From Paraburkholderia sp. Tr-20389 (lineage in GTDB: Bacteria; Pseudomonadota; Gammaproteobacteria; Burkholderiales; Burkholderiaceae): a stretch of 64,000 nt of DNA. This document shows positions 7,795 through 16,012 of the stretch, in pieces. Every line of letters starts with the position of its first letter. Position 1 is the first letter of the stretch. The notes under the pieces are model-generated. The model worked only from the letters and a program-made list of their open reading frames with translations, searched no databases and was not told where the DNA came from. A program made the translations under genes and the position numbers. The stretch is from positions 94,972-158,971 of the forward strand of contig NZ_JAAGPD010000020.1 of NCBI RefSeq assembly GCF_017104565.1. The letters are read 5' to 3'.

Positions 7795-9240
7795 TCAGTG
7801 CCTGCACCGCCTTTGCAGATACAGGCCAAAAAGCGCAAGGACTACCGATGCGCCAAGTGTTGCAACTACTTCCTGGTGATGATCCGGCGCGCGAACCATA
7901 ACGACAAACGCAGCCAGAATCAACAGGATGGTGATCGTCGAAAGGTAGGGATGAGCCCACATGCGAACTTTCAACGTACCTTCGCGTACGAGGTGGGAGC
8001 GCAAGAGAACCTGGCTAAGCGCGATGATGAAGTAGACCAGCAACGCGATGGCTCCCGTCGTGCTCAGCAAGGTGTCGAATACATACTTTGGTGCAATGTA
8101 GTTCGCTGCACATCCGGCGAAAGCGACCAGGGTCGAGCCGATAACCGCGTTGGCGGGAACGCCGGATTTCGTGGTCAGGGTGACGATCGATGGCGCCTGT
8201 CGCCGTGTCCCAAGAGAAAACAGCATCCGCGAGGCGGTATAGAGCGCGCTATTCAGGCAGCTTGCAACTGCAATGAGGATGAGTGAGTCGATCATCAGCT
8301 TTGCGTGCGGTACGTGAAAGACCTCGAGTACTGCCTGATAGGATCCGACGCGAAGCAGCGCAGGGTCGTTCCATGAAACGGCCGAGATGATGACGGCGAT
8401 CGAACCAATATAGAAAAGTGAAATTCTCCACACAACGGATGTGATCGCTTTCGCAATCTCCTTCGCGGGGTTTTCGGATTCTGCTGCGGCAATGGTGACG
8501 ACCTCGGTGCCGAGGAAGGTGAACATGGTCGTGAGCAAGGCGCCGACGACGGGCGAGAATCCGCGAGGAAGGAAACCGCCACGCTCCGTGAGATTCTCGA
8601 GCGGATGCAGATGCACATTGGGCAGGCCGCCCGCGAGCGCAATGACGCCAAGAATGACAAAGCCCGCAATCGCGACAACCTTGACGAGAGCAAACCAGAA
8701 TTCCAGTTCGCCGTAGTTCTTGACACTGGCGAGGTTTGCGGCGGTGAGTAGCACGGTCACGAGAACACTGAACTGCCACACGGCTATCTGGGGAAACCAG
8801 CTGTTCAGGATGTTGGCTGCTGCAGTGGCCTCAAGCGGAACGAGCAGAACCCAGAACCACCAGTACATCCACCCGATGGTGAATCCGGCCCACGGGCCAA
8901 TTGCCTTCGAAGCATACGTCGAGAAAGATCCGGAATCCGGCATTGCACACGCCATTTCACCCAGCATGCGCATGACGAGGATAACCAGGATGCTTGCGAA
9001 GATATACGCCAGAATCGCCCCTGGTCCTGCTTCGGCGATCGCATGACCCGAGCCCACGAAGAGTCCGGCGCCGATGCTGCCGCCGATCGACAGCATGACG
9101 ACATGCCGCTGTCGAAGTCCGTGTCCGAGATTGCTCTCACCGGGCACGCTATTGGTCGAATCGCGCGAGCGATGAGGCTGAGTTGTCGTCGCTCTTTTTG
9201 CTGAACTGGCTTTCGTACCGCTACCTGATGAAGCTGCCAT
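7795..9240 (-). CDS. APC-family amino acid permease
   Basis: A 481-residue, twelve-helix secondary transporter. After a soluble N-terminal stretch of about 45 residues comes HVVMLSIGGSIGAGLFVGSG, the unwound helix 1 substrate motif of the amino acid transporter (AAT) branch of APC, followed by AYASKAIGPWAGF-like helix 3 features. AAT members import GABA, aromatic or basic amino acids by proton symport. GAAAGGAG precedes the ATG at 9240. It is transcribed toward the amine oxidoreductase cluster and could supply an amino acid substrate to it. A second, related permease sits at 58913 beside the other oxidoreductase/cupin pair. Confidence 0.88.
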   Translation of the reverse strand: MAASSGSGTKASSAKRATTTQPHRSRDSTNSVPGESNLGHGLRQRHVVMLSIGGSIGAGLFVGSGHAIAEAGPGAILAYIFASILVILVMRMLGEMACAMPDSGSFSTYASKAIGPWAGFTIGWMYWWFWVLLVPLEATAAANILNSWFPQIAVWQFSVLVTVLLTAANLASVKNYGELEFWFALVKVVAIAGFVILGVIALAGGLPNVHLHPLENLTERGGFLPRGFSPVVGALLTTMFTFLGTEVVTIAAAESENPAKEIAKAITSVVWRISLFYIGSIAVIISAVSWNDPALLRVGSYQAVLEVFHVPHAKLMIDSLILIAVASCLNSALYTASRMLFSLGTRRQAPSIVTLTTKSGVPANAVIGSTLVAFAGCAANYIAPKYVFDTLLSTTGAIALLVYFIIALSQVLLRSHLVREGTLKVRMWAHPYLSTITILLILAAFVVMVRAPDHHQEVVATLGASVVLALFGLYLQRRCRH

Positions 9241-9721
9241 AACGGGTTGTCTCCTTTCAAGCTTCGATTTTTATGCCGTCTTTCTCAGTCCCTTCGTGGA
9301 GTGACCTATTTATTCGCTGTTGTATCGATCACCCGTGTTATCGGCGCTTGACGAAACTGGGCGTGGCGGCATCGAACGCGTGGATCAGCGTAGCGATCGG
9401 CAAATACTGTCACAAGCGAATTTATCGACTTGTGCATTCCGGCCGGGAATAAATCCCGTCGCGGCTGCCCTCGGTGAGGGGAGAGAGTTTGCCGTCGAAG
9501 AGCCGGTAATTTTCCAGATGATGACGGAGTGACGCGTGAGCGTTCTGACGGGCTTATACACGAAGGTTGGCGAAATTATCCTAGTCCATGCACTCCATGC
9601 AGCGTCATGATGTGCATTGCAAGCCGCTCTGCGACGCAGATTTTGCTTCGTGCGCCAAAGATCGAATAGATAGCCGAACGGATCATGGTTCGGCCCGTAA
9701 CTCACTCCTCACGGACTGCCC
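9241..9721. promoter_or_regulatory. Divergent intergenic region between permease and glyA
   Basis: This 480-base region must hold promoters for both divergent genes. It contains CGGGA-ATAAA-TCCCG at 9444-9458 and, nearer glyA, a longer inverted repeat listed separately. I could not place convincing -35/-10 boxes. No gene is seen. Confidence 0.5.
9673..9694. repeat. Inverted repeat just before glyA
   Basis: GCCGAAC (9673-9679) and GTTCGGC (9688-9694) are exact reverse complements around an 8-base centre, ending 27 bases before the glyA ATG. The 22-bp length suits a repressor operator; it could also form a leader hairpin. Confidence 0.5.
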
Positions 9722-10972
9722 ATGTTTGAATATTCTTCCAGCACTGTATCGAAGGTCGACCCGGAACTCTGGCACGCAATCGAAGAGGAAAACCGTCGCC
9801 AGGAAGATCACATTGAGCTGATCGCATCGGAAAACTATACGAGTCCGGCCGTCATGGCTGCGCAAGGTTCGCAACTCACGAACAAGTACGCAGAAGGCTA
9901 TCCTGGCAAGCGTTACTATGGGGGCTGCGAGTACGTCGACGTTGTCGAGCAGTTGGCTATCGACCGCGTGAAGCAACTGTTCGGAGCCGAAGCCGCCAAC
10001 GTGCAACCGAATTCCGGCTCGCAGGCGAATCAGGGGGTTTTCTTCGCGATGCTTAAGCCCGGCGACACGATCATGGGTATGAGCCTTGCCGAAGGTGGTC
10101 ACCTGACGCACGGTTCTCCCGTCAACATGTCCGGCAAATGGTTCAATGTCGTGAGCTACGGCTTGAACGAGGCCGAAGATATCGATTATGACAAGGCTGC
10201 AGCGCTGGCCGCTGAACACAAGCCCCGGCTGATCGTTGCGGGCGCATCGGCGTTCGCGCTGCGCATCGACTTCGAGCGCCTTGCGAAGATCGCGAAGAGC
10301 GTAGGCGCCTACCTGATGGTCGATATGGCCCACTACGCGGGCTTGATCGCGGCGGGTCTCTATCCGAATCCGGTGCCGCACGCGGACTTCGTCACCACGA
10401 CGACGCACAAGAGCCTGCGTGGACCACGCGGCGGCGTGATCCTGATGAAGGCCGAGTACGAAAAGCAGATCAATTCGGCGATCTTTCCGGGAATTCAGGG
10501 TGGTCCACTGATGCATGTCATCGCTGCGAAGGCGGTTGCTTTCAAGGAAGCGTTGTCGCCTGAGTTCAAGGACTATCAGACGCGTGTCGTGGAGAACGCA
10601 CGCGTGCTGGCTGAAACCTTGGTGAAGCGTGGACTGCGCATCGTGTCGGGACGCACGGAAAGCCACGTCATGCTGGTCGATCTTCGCGCAAAGAAGATCA
10701 CAGGCAAGGCGGCTGAGGCTGCGCTCGGCGCCGCGCATATTACGGTCAACAAAAACGCGATTCCGAACGACCCGGAAAAGCCCTTCGTCACGAGCGGCGT
10801 GCGTCTCGGTTCGCCAGCCATGACTACGCGCGGCTTCGGTATCAAGGAAGCCGAGCTGGTCGGCAACCTCATCGCCGATGTCCTCGAGGCTCCAGAGGAC
10901 GAAGAAACGCGCAATCGTGTGAAGGCCGAAGTGGCAGCGCTGACGCGCCGGTTCCCCGTCTACGGCCGCTAA
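9722..10972 (+). CDS. glyA: Serine hydroxymethyltransferase
   Basis: PLP enzyme interconverting serine and glycine with tetrahydrofolate, in the cytoplasm. The 416-residue length is standard. Recognisable blocks are [17 protein letters not shown] near residue 24, [20 protein letters not shown], the PLP-site [13 protein letters not shown] and the Schiff-base lysine in [14 protein letters not shown] near 230. Most Burkholderiaceae carry a housekeeping glyA elsewhere, so this may be an accessory copy serving catabolism of methylated glycines, where formaldehyde-derived C1 units and glycine meet. That role is inferred from neighbours. The ribosome site is weak; the inverted repeat before the gene suggests control. 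Confidence 0.95.
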   Translation: MFEYSSSTVSKVDPELWHAIEEENRRQEDHIELIASENYTSPAVMAAQGSQLTNKYAEGYPGKRYYGGCEYVDVVEQLAIDRVKQLFGAEAANVQPNSGSQANQGVFFAMLKPGDTIMGMSLAEGGHLTHGSPVNMSGKWFNVVSYGLNEAEDIDYDKAAALAAEHKPRLIVAGASAFALRIDFERLAKIAKSVGAYLMVDMAHYAGLIAAGLYPNPVPHADFVTTTTHKSLRGPRGGVILMKAEYEKQINSAIFPGIQGGPLMHVIAAKAVAFKEALSPEFKDYQTRVVENARVLAETLVKRGLRIVSGRTESHVMLVDLRAKKITGKAAEAALGAAHITVNKNAIPNDPEKPFVTSGVRLGSPAMTTRGFGIKEAELVGNLIADVLEAPEDEETRNRVKAEVAALTRRFPVYGR

Positions 10973-11021
10973 CTGAAATCGGGTCCAGCGATATAAGCGG
11001 TTGTGGCTGGTATGAGAGCTC

Positions 11022-11050
11022 GTGGCGCCGCATCGCCGATGCGGCGCCAC
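11022..11050. terminator. Strong hairpin after glyA
   Basis: GTGGCGCCGCAT and ATGCGGCGCCAC form a perfect 12-bp GC-rich stem with a 5-base loop, 49 bases after the glyA stop and 20 bases before the LysR start. There is no T-run, so it is a stem-loop that may stop or stabilise the glyA transcript rather than a standard intrinsic terminator. Confidence 0.55.
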
Positions 11051-11070
11051 TGGGATGATGGATAGGGCGA

Positions 11071-11976
11071 ATGAGCACGTTCAACGCGCGACGCCTGTCA
11101 GCGCTTCCCCCGCTTGAGACGCTCATGTGCTTCGAAGCGGTGGCGCGGCTGGGGAGCTTTACCCGCGCAGCCCATGAGCTATCGATAACCCAGAGCGCGG
11201 CGAGCAAACAGATACGAACGCTCGAAACCCTTCTAGGGTGCTCGCTTTTCGAGCGGCACACCCGCGCACTCAAACTCAACGAAAGTGGTCTTCGCCTTTT
11301 CGGCGAATTGCGGCCGCTTCTTTCCAGACTTCAGCACACGATTTCGCGCGTCAGGGACGACGATGAAAGAGACGCGATATCGGTCGTCTGTACACATGCC
11401 GTTGCGCAGTATTGGCTGCTGCCGCGACTGGCGGATTTTATCGATCGCTTTCCAGCTGTCTCGATCGACGTGAAGTCAACCAACTCGATCAACGAAAAAC
11501 TGTGCGCCGAGTATGCGTTTGGAATCCTCTATGGAGAGGGTGAGTGGAAGTCGCTGGAAAGCGCCAAGCTGTTTCCGGAAATCGTATATCCCGTCTACAG
11601 CGTCTCCGGGTACACGAAAGGTATTCCCGGCACGTTAGGCGAACTGGCGCAGGCGCCGCTGATCCATCTCGACTCGAGCGAATGGGACTGTCTCGACTGG
11701 AAAGACTGGTTCGCGCAGCTTTCCTTCGACTACACACCGACGCCCTCGCTTATCTTCAATCAGACCGCGCTCGTTTATGAAGCGGCACAAAGAGGCCTCG
11801 GCATCGGATTGGGCTGGGATTTCATCGTGAGCCCAGCCATTCAGGCAGGCACGCTCAGCGCGATCCCCGACATGTCGCTGATAACAGGACGGCATGACTA
11901 TCTGGTGCATCCGCGCGGAAAATCGCTCAACGTGGATGAAATCAGGTTTCGCGACTGGCTGATCGAGAGCGTCTAA
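11071..11976 (+). CDS. LysR-family regulator, GcvA-like
   Basis: A 301-residue LysR-type transcription factor. The N-terminal helix-turn-helix contains FEAVARLGSFTRAAHELSIT and QSAASKQIRTLETLLG near residues 20-60, close to GcvA and AmpR style. The C-terminal effector domain has WLLPRLADFIDRFP and GLGIGLGWDF. GcvA relatives often regulate glycine or amine metabolism, which fits its place directly after glyA on the same strand. The ATG at 11071 is preceded by AGGG. Its target could be glyA or the permease; the sequence does not decide. Confidence 0.88.
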   Translation: MSTFNARRLSALPPLETLMCFEAVARLGSFTRAAHELSITQSAASKQIRTLETLLGCSLFERHTRALKLNESGLRLFGELRPLLSRLQHTISRVRDDDERDAISVVCTHAVAQYWLLPRLADFIDRFPAVSIDVKSTNSINEKLCAEYAFGILYGEGEWKSLESAKLFPEIVYPVYSVSGYTKGIPGTLGELAQAPLIHLDSSEWDCLDWKDWFAQLSFDYTPTPSLIFNQTALVYEAAQRGLGIGLGWDFIVSPAIQAGTLSAIPDMSLITGRHDYLVHPRGKSLNVDEIRFRDWLIESV

Positions 11977-12023
11977 TCGCATGGAAATAGCGCGCGGCGC
12001 GTTCGTGCAGTGCGCAGTGCAAT

Positions 12024-12797
12024 TCAACTTTTATCAGGTGCGAGCTGATTGAAAACATGATCGCACGCAGCTTTCCATGCGGCGTACCCCCCATTTTCAA
12101 TCAGTAGATCTCGTCCTCCCGCTGTGTAAGTCCCGGGAGTCGCGATGGACAGCCCCAATTCGTCGATTGGCGTCGATGACTTGTACCGCGAGTACGCAAC
12201 GCAATCCTCGACACTGCTGAACACCAACGCTCTTGCGGCTTCCGGTGGCATGCCGTTTTGAGTGAGCCACTGCTGCAATTCGTGAATCAGGAAATAGAAC
12301 CATCCGTTCATACACGCAGCAATCATGGCGAGTTCGAATTCGCGCTCGGTCTCCAGATTCACGACGTTTCCGAGCGGCGCAAACAACTGCGCTCCCTTGG
12401 AATTGGCGGGATGAACCGCGACCGTCGATCGATTGATCTCAGCTGCGTAGGACATCATCACACGGCTATAGTCACGGTTACCAAACAACCGCGACAGATC
12501 TTCGATCGAAACGCCCGCCACGACGGAGATCAATGGCTGAAGAGGCTTCAAGGTCACTTGCCGGGCGAGTTCCGCGAGGTGTGCCGGGCGTACGCCGACG
12601 AGCACGACGTCGGCATCATTCACGACGTCCTGGTTGCTCGCCATCACCATGCAGTCGAGATCTTTTGCTAGCGCTGCTGCCTTCCCCTCGTTTCTCGGCG
12701 AAAGAAGAAGCTGTATGGCGGCGCTGCCGTCGCGACTCAAGCCGCGAATCATCTTGTCGGTGAGGTCGCCTACGCCGAGCACGCCAAGCTTGATCAT
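12024..12797 (-). CDS. ProC-like NAD(P)-dependent dehydrogenase
   Basis: A 257-residue protein of the pyrroline-5-carboxylate reductase family. The Rossmann start IKLGVLGVGDLTDKMIRGL has the family glycine pattern with G-x-G-x-x-x in place of the usual G.GNM; ADVVLVGVRPAHL and ISVVAGVSIEDL match ProC strands 4 and 5. The C-terminal ProC signature is weak (IATPGTYTAGG in place of the usual V.SPGGTT), so it is a divergent member and may reduce another cyclic imine. It is followed in transcription by nothing close, and a TetR gene lies 42 bases upstream on the same strand. Confidence 0.75.
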   Translation of the reverse strand: MIKLGVLGVGDLTDKMIRGLSRDGSAAIQLLLSPRNEGKAAALAKDLDCMVMASNQDVVNDADVVLVGVRPAHLAELARQVTLKPLQPLISVVAGVSIEDLSRLFGNRDYSRVMMSYAAEINRSTVAVHPANSKGAQLFAPLGNVVNLETEREFELAMIAACMNGWFYFLIHELQQWLTQNGMPPEAARALVFSSVEDCVAYSRYKSSTPIDELGLSIATPGTYTAGGRDLLIENGGYAAWKAACDHVFNQLAPDKS

Positions 12798-12839
12798 GGT
12801 TTCGCTATTCCCGCAAAAGTGGTGGTCGGTCCGTTCCCG

Positions 12840-13463
12840 TCAAGCCGTGCCCAGATTCCTGCGGGCGAAAAACCGCTGTAATTCCCGCTCTTCAGGTCGC
12901 ACGCCTGTAAACACAGTGACGTATTCGGCGATCCGCGTCATGCGTACCGCCAACTCCTCATTCGGATGTGTCGACACGTATCCCAGTTGCGTGAAATACA
13001 GCGCCCTTGCCCGCACGTCCGCCGCAAGCGGTTGGTAGTCGAAACGCAGGAACATGTTGGTGAGGGCGGCGACACGGCGCTCGTCGTCGTCAGCGGCCTC
13101 GCGGGCGATCTCCGGCGACTGCTGCGCCCAACTCCGGATCGCGGCTTCGAATCGCGAGTCGAAGATCGTGTCGTCGAACCAGCAGTCGAACACGTTCAAT
13201 ACCGCTTCGCAGATGGTCTCCGCATAGGCGTCTGCGCGCTTGATCCAGTTGCCCGTGTTGGTCGACTTCCAACGGCTCAGTAGCGCGGCCAACAACTCTT
13301 CGCGGTCGGTAAAGAACCAGTAGAAACTGGTTCTCGACAGATTGAGCTTCTTCGCAAGAGGCAGGATGCGGACCGATTCGACCCCGCCTTCGAGAAGGCT
13401 TTCGTAGGCGGCATCGAGCCACATTTCGACAGAGCCGCGTACGGCATCGACGGCTTCTTCCAT
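12840..13463 (-). CDS. TetR-family repressor
   Basis: A 207-residue regulator. The N-terminal helix-turn-helix reads GGVESVRILPLAKKLNLSRT and SFYWFFTDREELLAALL around residues 26-65, the standard TetR pattern. The remaining helices are a ligand pocket with no readable specificity. AAAGGAAC precedes the ATG. It is divergent from the NADH:flavin oxidoreductase at 13668, and TGTACA half-sites overlay that gene's promoter, so it is the likely repressor of the oxidoreductase. It is also in line with the ProC-like gene downstream of it. Confidence 0.85.
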   Translation of the reverse strand: MEEAVDAVRGSVEMWLDAAYESLLEGGVESVRILPLAKKLNLSRTSFYWFFTDREELLAALLSRWKSTNTGNWIKRADAYAETICEAVLNVFDCWFDDTIFDSRFEAAIRSWAQQSPEIAREAADDDERRVAALTNMFLRFDYQPLAADVRARALYFTQLGYVSTHPNEELAVRMTRIAEYVTVFTGVRPEERELQRFFARRNLGTA

Positions 13464-13565
13464 GAGAACAGTTCCTTTGTAACGAGTCCGGTAAGCGCGT
13501 GTCGGCTCTGGCGATTGTGCCGGAACGAAGCCAAAGAGGCATTCACACAGGGTTTACACGGGTAA

Positions 13566-13602
13566 TGTACATCAATGTCCTTGTACTTGACACAAGTGTA
13601 CA
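13566..13602. promoter_or_regulatory. Three TGTAC(A) half-sites, probable TetR operator
   Basis: TGTACA at 13566-13571, TGTAC at 13582-13586 and TGTACA at 13597-13602 lie at 15-16 bp steps. The last two flank and overlap the -35 box at 13587. Binding there would block RNA polymerase. The divergent TetR gene is the obvious candidate regulator. Confidence 0.55.
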
Positions 13603-13615
13603 GCGGTCTTAATCT
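13587..13615 (+). promoter_or_regulatory. Sigma70 promoter of the NADH:flavin oxidoreductase
   Basis: A perfect TTGACA (13587-13592), a 17-bp spacer and TAATCT (13610-13615). Transcription would start near 13622, which excludes the in-frame ATG at 13575 and supports translation from 13668. Confidence 0.75.
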
Positions 13616-13667
13616 GCAATCAAACACCATAGTTGAGACGTCCCCACCTGCGACAAGAGGCACTTCC

Positions 13668-15704
13668 ATGTCGACTGATCCGCTGCTGCAACCGTACACG
13701 CTCAAGCACGTCACTTTCCGCAATCGAATCATGACGACGTCGCACGAGCCGGCGTACGCAGAGGACGGTATGCCGAAAGAGGCGTACCGTGCGTACCACG
13801 TCGAGCGGGCGAAGGCCGGCATCGCGCTGACGATGACGGCCGGTTCGGCGGCCGTTTCGAAAGACAGTCCGCCCGTCTTCAACAACATTCTTGCCTACAA
13901 GGATGAGGTCGTTCCGTGGATGAAGGATCTCGTCGACGAATGCCACGAGCACGGCGCGAAGGTGATGATCCAGTTGACGCATCTCGGCAGGCGCACGCGA
14001 TGGGACAAGGGAGACTGGCTCCCCGCCGTGTCGCCATCGCATGCGCGCGAGCCCGCGCATCGTGCGTTCCCGAAGAAGATCGAGGAATGGGATATCGACC
14101 GTATCATTCGCGACTTTGCCGATGCCGCCGAGCGCATGAAAGCGGCGGGCCTCGATGGCCTCGAAATTGAATCCTATGGTCATCTGATGGACCAGTTCTG
14201 GTCGCCGCTGACCAACACGCTCGACTCGCCTTACGGCGGCTCGCTCGACAACCGTCTGCGCTTCACTTTCGAAGTACTGAGGGCGATCCGCGAGCGGGTT
14301 GGAGACAACTTCCTGCTGGGACTCCGCTATACCGCGGACGAAATCATCGCGGGCGGTATCACCAAAACAGAAGGTATCGAGATTTCCCAGCGGTTAGCCA
14401 AAAGCGGTCTGGTCGATTATCTGAACGTGATTCGCGGACACCTCGAAACCGATGCAGGATTGACCGACATCATTCCGATCATGGGAATGAAGAGCGCTCC
14501 GCATCTGGACTTTGCAGGGGAAATCCGCGAAGCGACGGGCTTCCCGACCTTTCACGCTGCGCGTATCCAGGACGTGGCCACCGCGAGATATGCGATCGAG
14601 TCGCGCAAGATCGATATGGTGGGCATGACGCGCGCGCACATGACGGATCCGCACATCGTCAGGAAGATCATCGAGCGCAGGGAGGACGATATCCGGCCGT
14701 GCGTGGGCGCGAACTACTGTCTCGATCGAATCTATCAGGGAGGCGCGGCTTACTGCATTCACAACGCCGCGACGGGGCGCGAACTGACGATGCCCCACAC
14801 GATTGCGCGAGCCGCGACGAAGCGCAAGATCGTTATCGTGGGCGCGGGTCCCGCGGGGTTGGAAGCCGCACGGGTTGCGGGCGAACGAGGCCATGATGTG
14901 CTCGTGCTCGAAGCGATGAACGATCCGGGCGGCCAGATTCGCCTGACTGCACAGAGCGAGCGCCGCAAGGAGATGCTGGGCATCATCGACTGGCGTATGT
15001 CCCAGTGCGAGCGGCTCGGCGTGCGATTCGCGTTCAACACATGGGCCGATGCCGACACCGTGAAAGCGGAGAGCCCGGACGTCGTGATCGTTGCGACGGG
15101 CGGCATGCCGCACACGGAAGTGCTGACGGAAGGCAACGAACATGTCGTCTCTTCGTGGGACGTCATTTCCGGCGACGTAAAGCCCGGCAAGAACGTGTTG
15201 ATCTTCGACGATGCCGGCGACCACGCCGCCCTGCAAGCTGCCGAAACGATCGCTCAGGCAGGCGGCAGCGTGGAAGTGATGACGCCCGATCGCGCATTCT
15301 CGCCCGAGGTCATGAGCATGAATCTCGTGCCCTACATGCGTACGCTGCAAAAGCTGAAGACGAAGTTCACGGTGACTTACCGGCTCGAAGCGGTGCGCAG
15401 AGAAGGGCAGGAATTTGTCGCGGTCATCGGCAGCGATTACGGCGGCGTGCGAAATGAGCAACGCTACGATCAGATTGTCGTGAATCACGGAACCATTCCG
15501 ATGGACGAACTGTATTTCGAACTGAAGCCATTGTCGAAAAATCTGGGTGCCGTGAATTACGAGAACCTGATAAACGGCAAGGTGCAGGCAGAAGAGAAGA
15601 ATCCGGAAGGACTTTTCCAGCTCTTCAGAATCGGCGACGCAGTATCGGCGCGAAACACGCATGCGGCTATCTATGACGCGCTCCGTCTCGTCAAGGATCT
15701 ATGA
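13668..15704 (+). CDS. NADH:flavin oxidoreductase, DgcA/StcD-type demethylase family
   Basis: A 678-residue fusion of an Old Yellow Enzyme-type FMN barrel and a C-terminal FAD/NAD-binding part. The barrel shows RNRIMTTSHEPAYAEDGMP and QLTHLGRRTRWDKGDWL; the Cys-rich RPCVGANYCLDR and AAYCIHNA should hold a 4Fe-4S cluster, and IVIVGAGPAGLEAARVAGER is the FAD site. The family includes 2,4-dienoyl-CoA reductase, trimethylamine dehydrogenase, dimethylglycine demethylase DgcA and N-methylproline demethylase StcD; the N-terminal region looks most like the last two. Demethylation of an N-methylated amino acid is therefore the favoured role, given the ProC-like neighbour. The start is set by the promoter and a weak AGAGG. 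Confidence 0.82.
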   Translation: MSTDPLLQPYTLKHVTFRNRIMTTSHEPAYAEDGMPKEAYRAYHVERAKAGIALTMTAGSAAVSKDSPPVFNNILAYKDEVVPWMKDLVDECHEHGAKVMIQLTHLGRRTRWDKGDWLPAVSPSHAREPAHRAFPKKIEEWDIDRIIRDFADAAERMKAAGLDGLEIESYGHLMDQFWSPLTNTLDSPYGGSLDNRLRFTFEVLRAIRERVGDNFLLGLRYTADEIIAGGITKTEGIEISQRLAKSGLVDYLNVIRGHLETDAGLTDIIPIMGMKSAPHLDFAGEIREATGFPTFHAARIQDVATARYAIESRKIDMVGMTRAHMTDPHIVRKIIERREDDIRPCVGANYCLDRIYQGGAAYCIHNAATGRELTMPHTIARAATKRKIVIVGAGPAGLEAARVAGERGHDVLVLEAMNDPGGQIRLTAQSERRKEMLGIIDWRMSQCERLGVRFAFNTWADADTVKAESPDVVIVATGGMPHTEVLTEGNEHVVSSWDVISGDVKPGKNVLIFDDAGDHAALQAAETIAQAGGSVEVMTPDRAFSPEVMSMNLVPYMRTLQKLKTKFTVTYRLEAVRREGQEFVAVIGSDYGGVRNEQRYDQIVVNHGTIPMDELYFELKPLSKNLGAVNYENLINGKVQAEEKNPEGLFQLFRIGDAVSARNTHAAIYDALRLVKDL

Positions 15705-16012
15705 CGACAAGCTTCACCTGACTTTCATGCACGAGAACGGCGATTGACCTGACGGTCTTCGCCGCTTTCACCCTCCAGATTCGCGTCCCCAGTTATATCT
15801 GGGCCGCGATGTATCCGCTATTGGCGATTAAAAAAATGAATGCAAACGCCGCGTGAAGGAACGCGGGTTGAGCGTATTACGAGCTCGCGGGTAAACACCA
15901 TTTTTGACGCGTTGACAGTTGGTTCCACGTGGTACTAATCTGAATTCGCACTGGATGCCTTCTTTTCGCGCGTTCGCAGTTCTCCACAACCGCAGAACGT
16001 CAAGGAGCCGAA
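15705..16012. other. Intergenic region before the M24 gene
   Basis: This region holds the promoter and palindrome listed below and no gene. The first half is featureless apart from short AT-rich runs near 15830. Confidence 0.5.
15912..15941 (+). promoter_or_regulatory. Sigma70 promoter with an operator palindrome in the spacer
   Basis: TTGACA (15912-15917), an 18-bp spacer and TAATCT (15936-15941). The spacer contains GTTCCACGTGGTAC (15922-15935), a palindrome with only one mismatched pair around CCACGTGG. A dimeric repressor bound there would occlude the promoter. The MarR regulator encoded at 18353, in the same operon, is a candidate. Confidence 0.65.

Noticed and set aside
9683-11050. Long minus-strand open frame of 455 codons opposite glyA
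   Set aside because: It is the antisense shadow of glyA; composition is His/Arg-rich with no family features, and glyA on the other strand is certain.
14394-15662. Minus-strand open frame of 422 codons opposite the NADH:flavin oxidoreductase
   Set aside because: Antisense shadow with His/Arg-rich composition.
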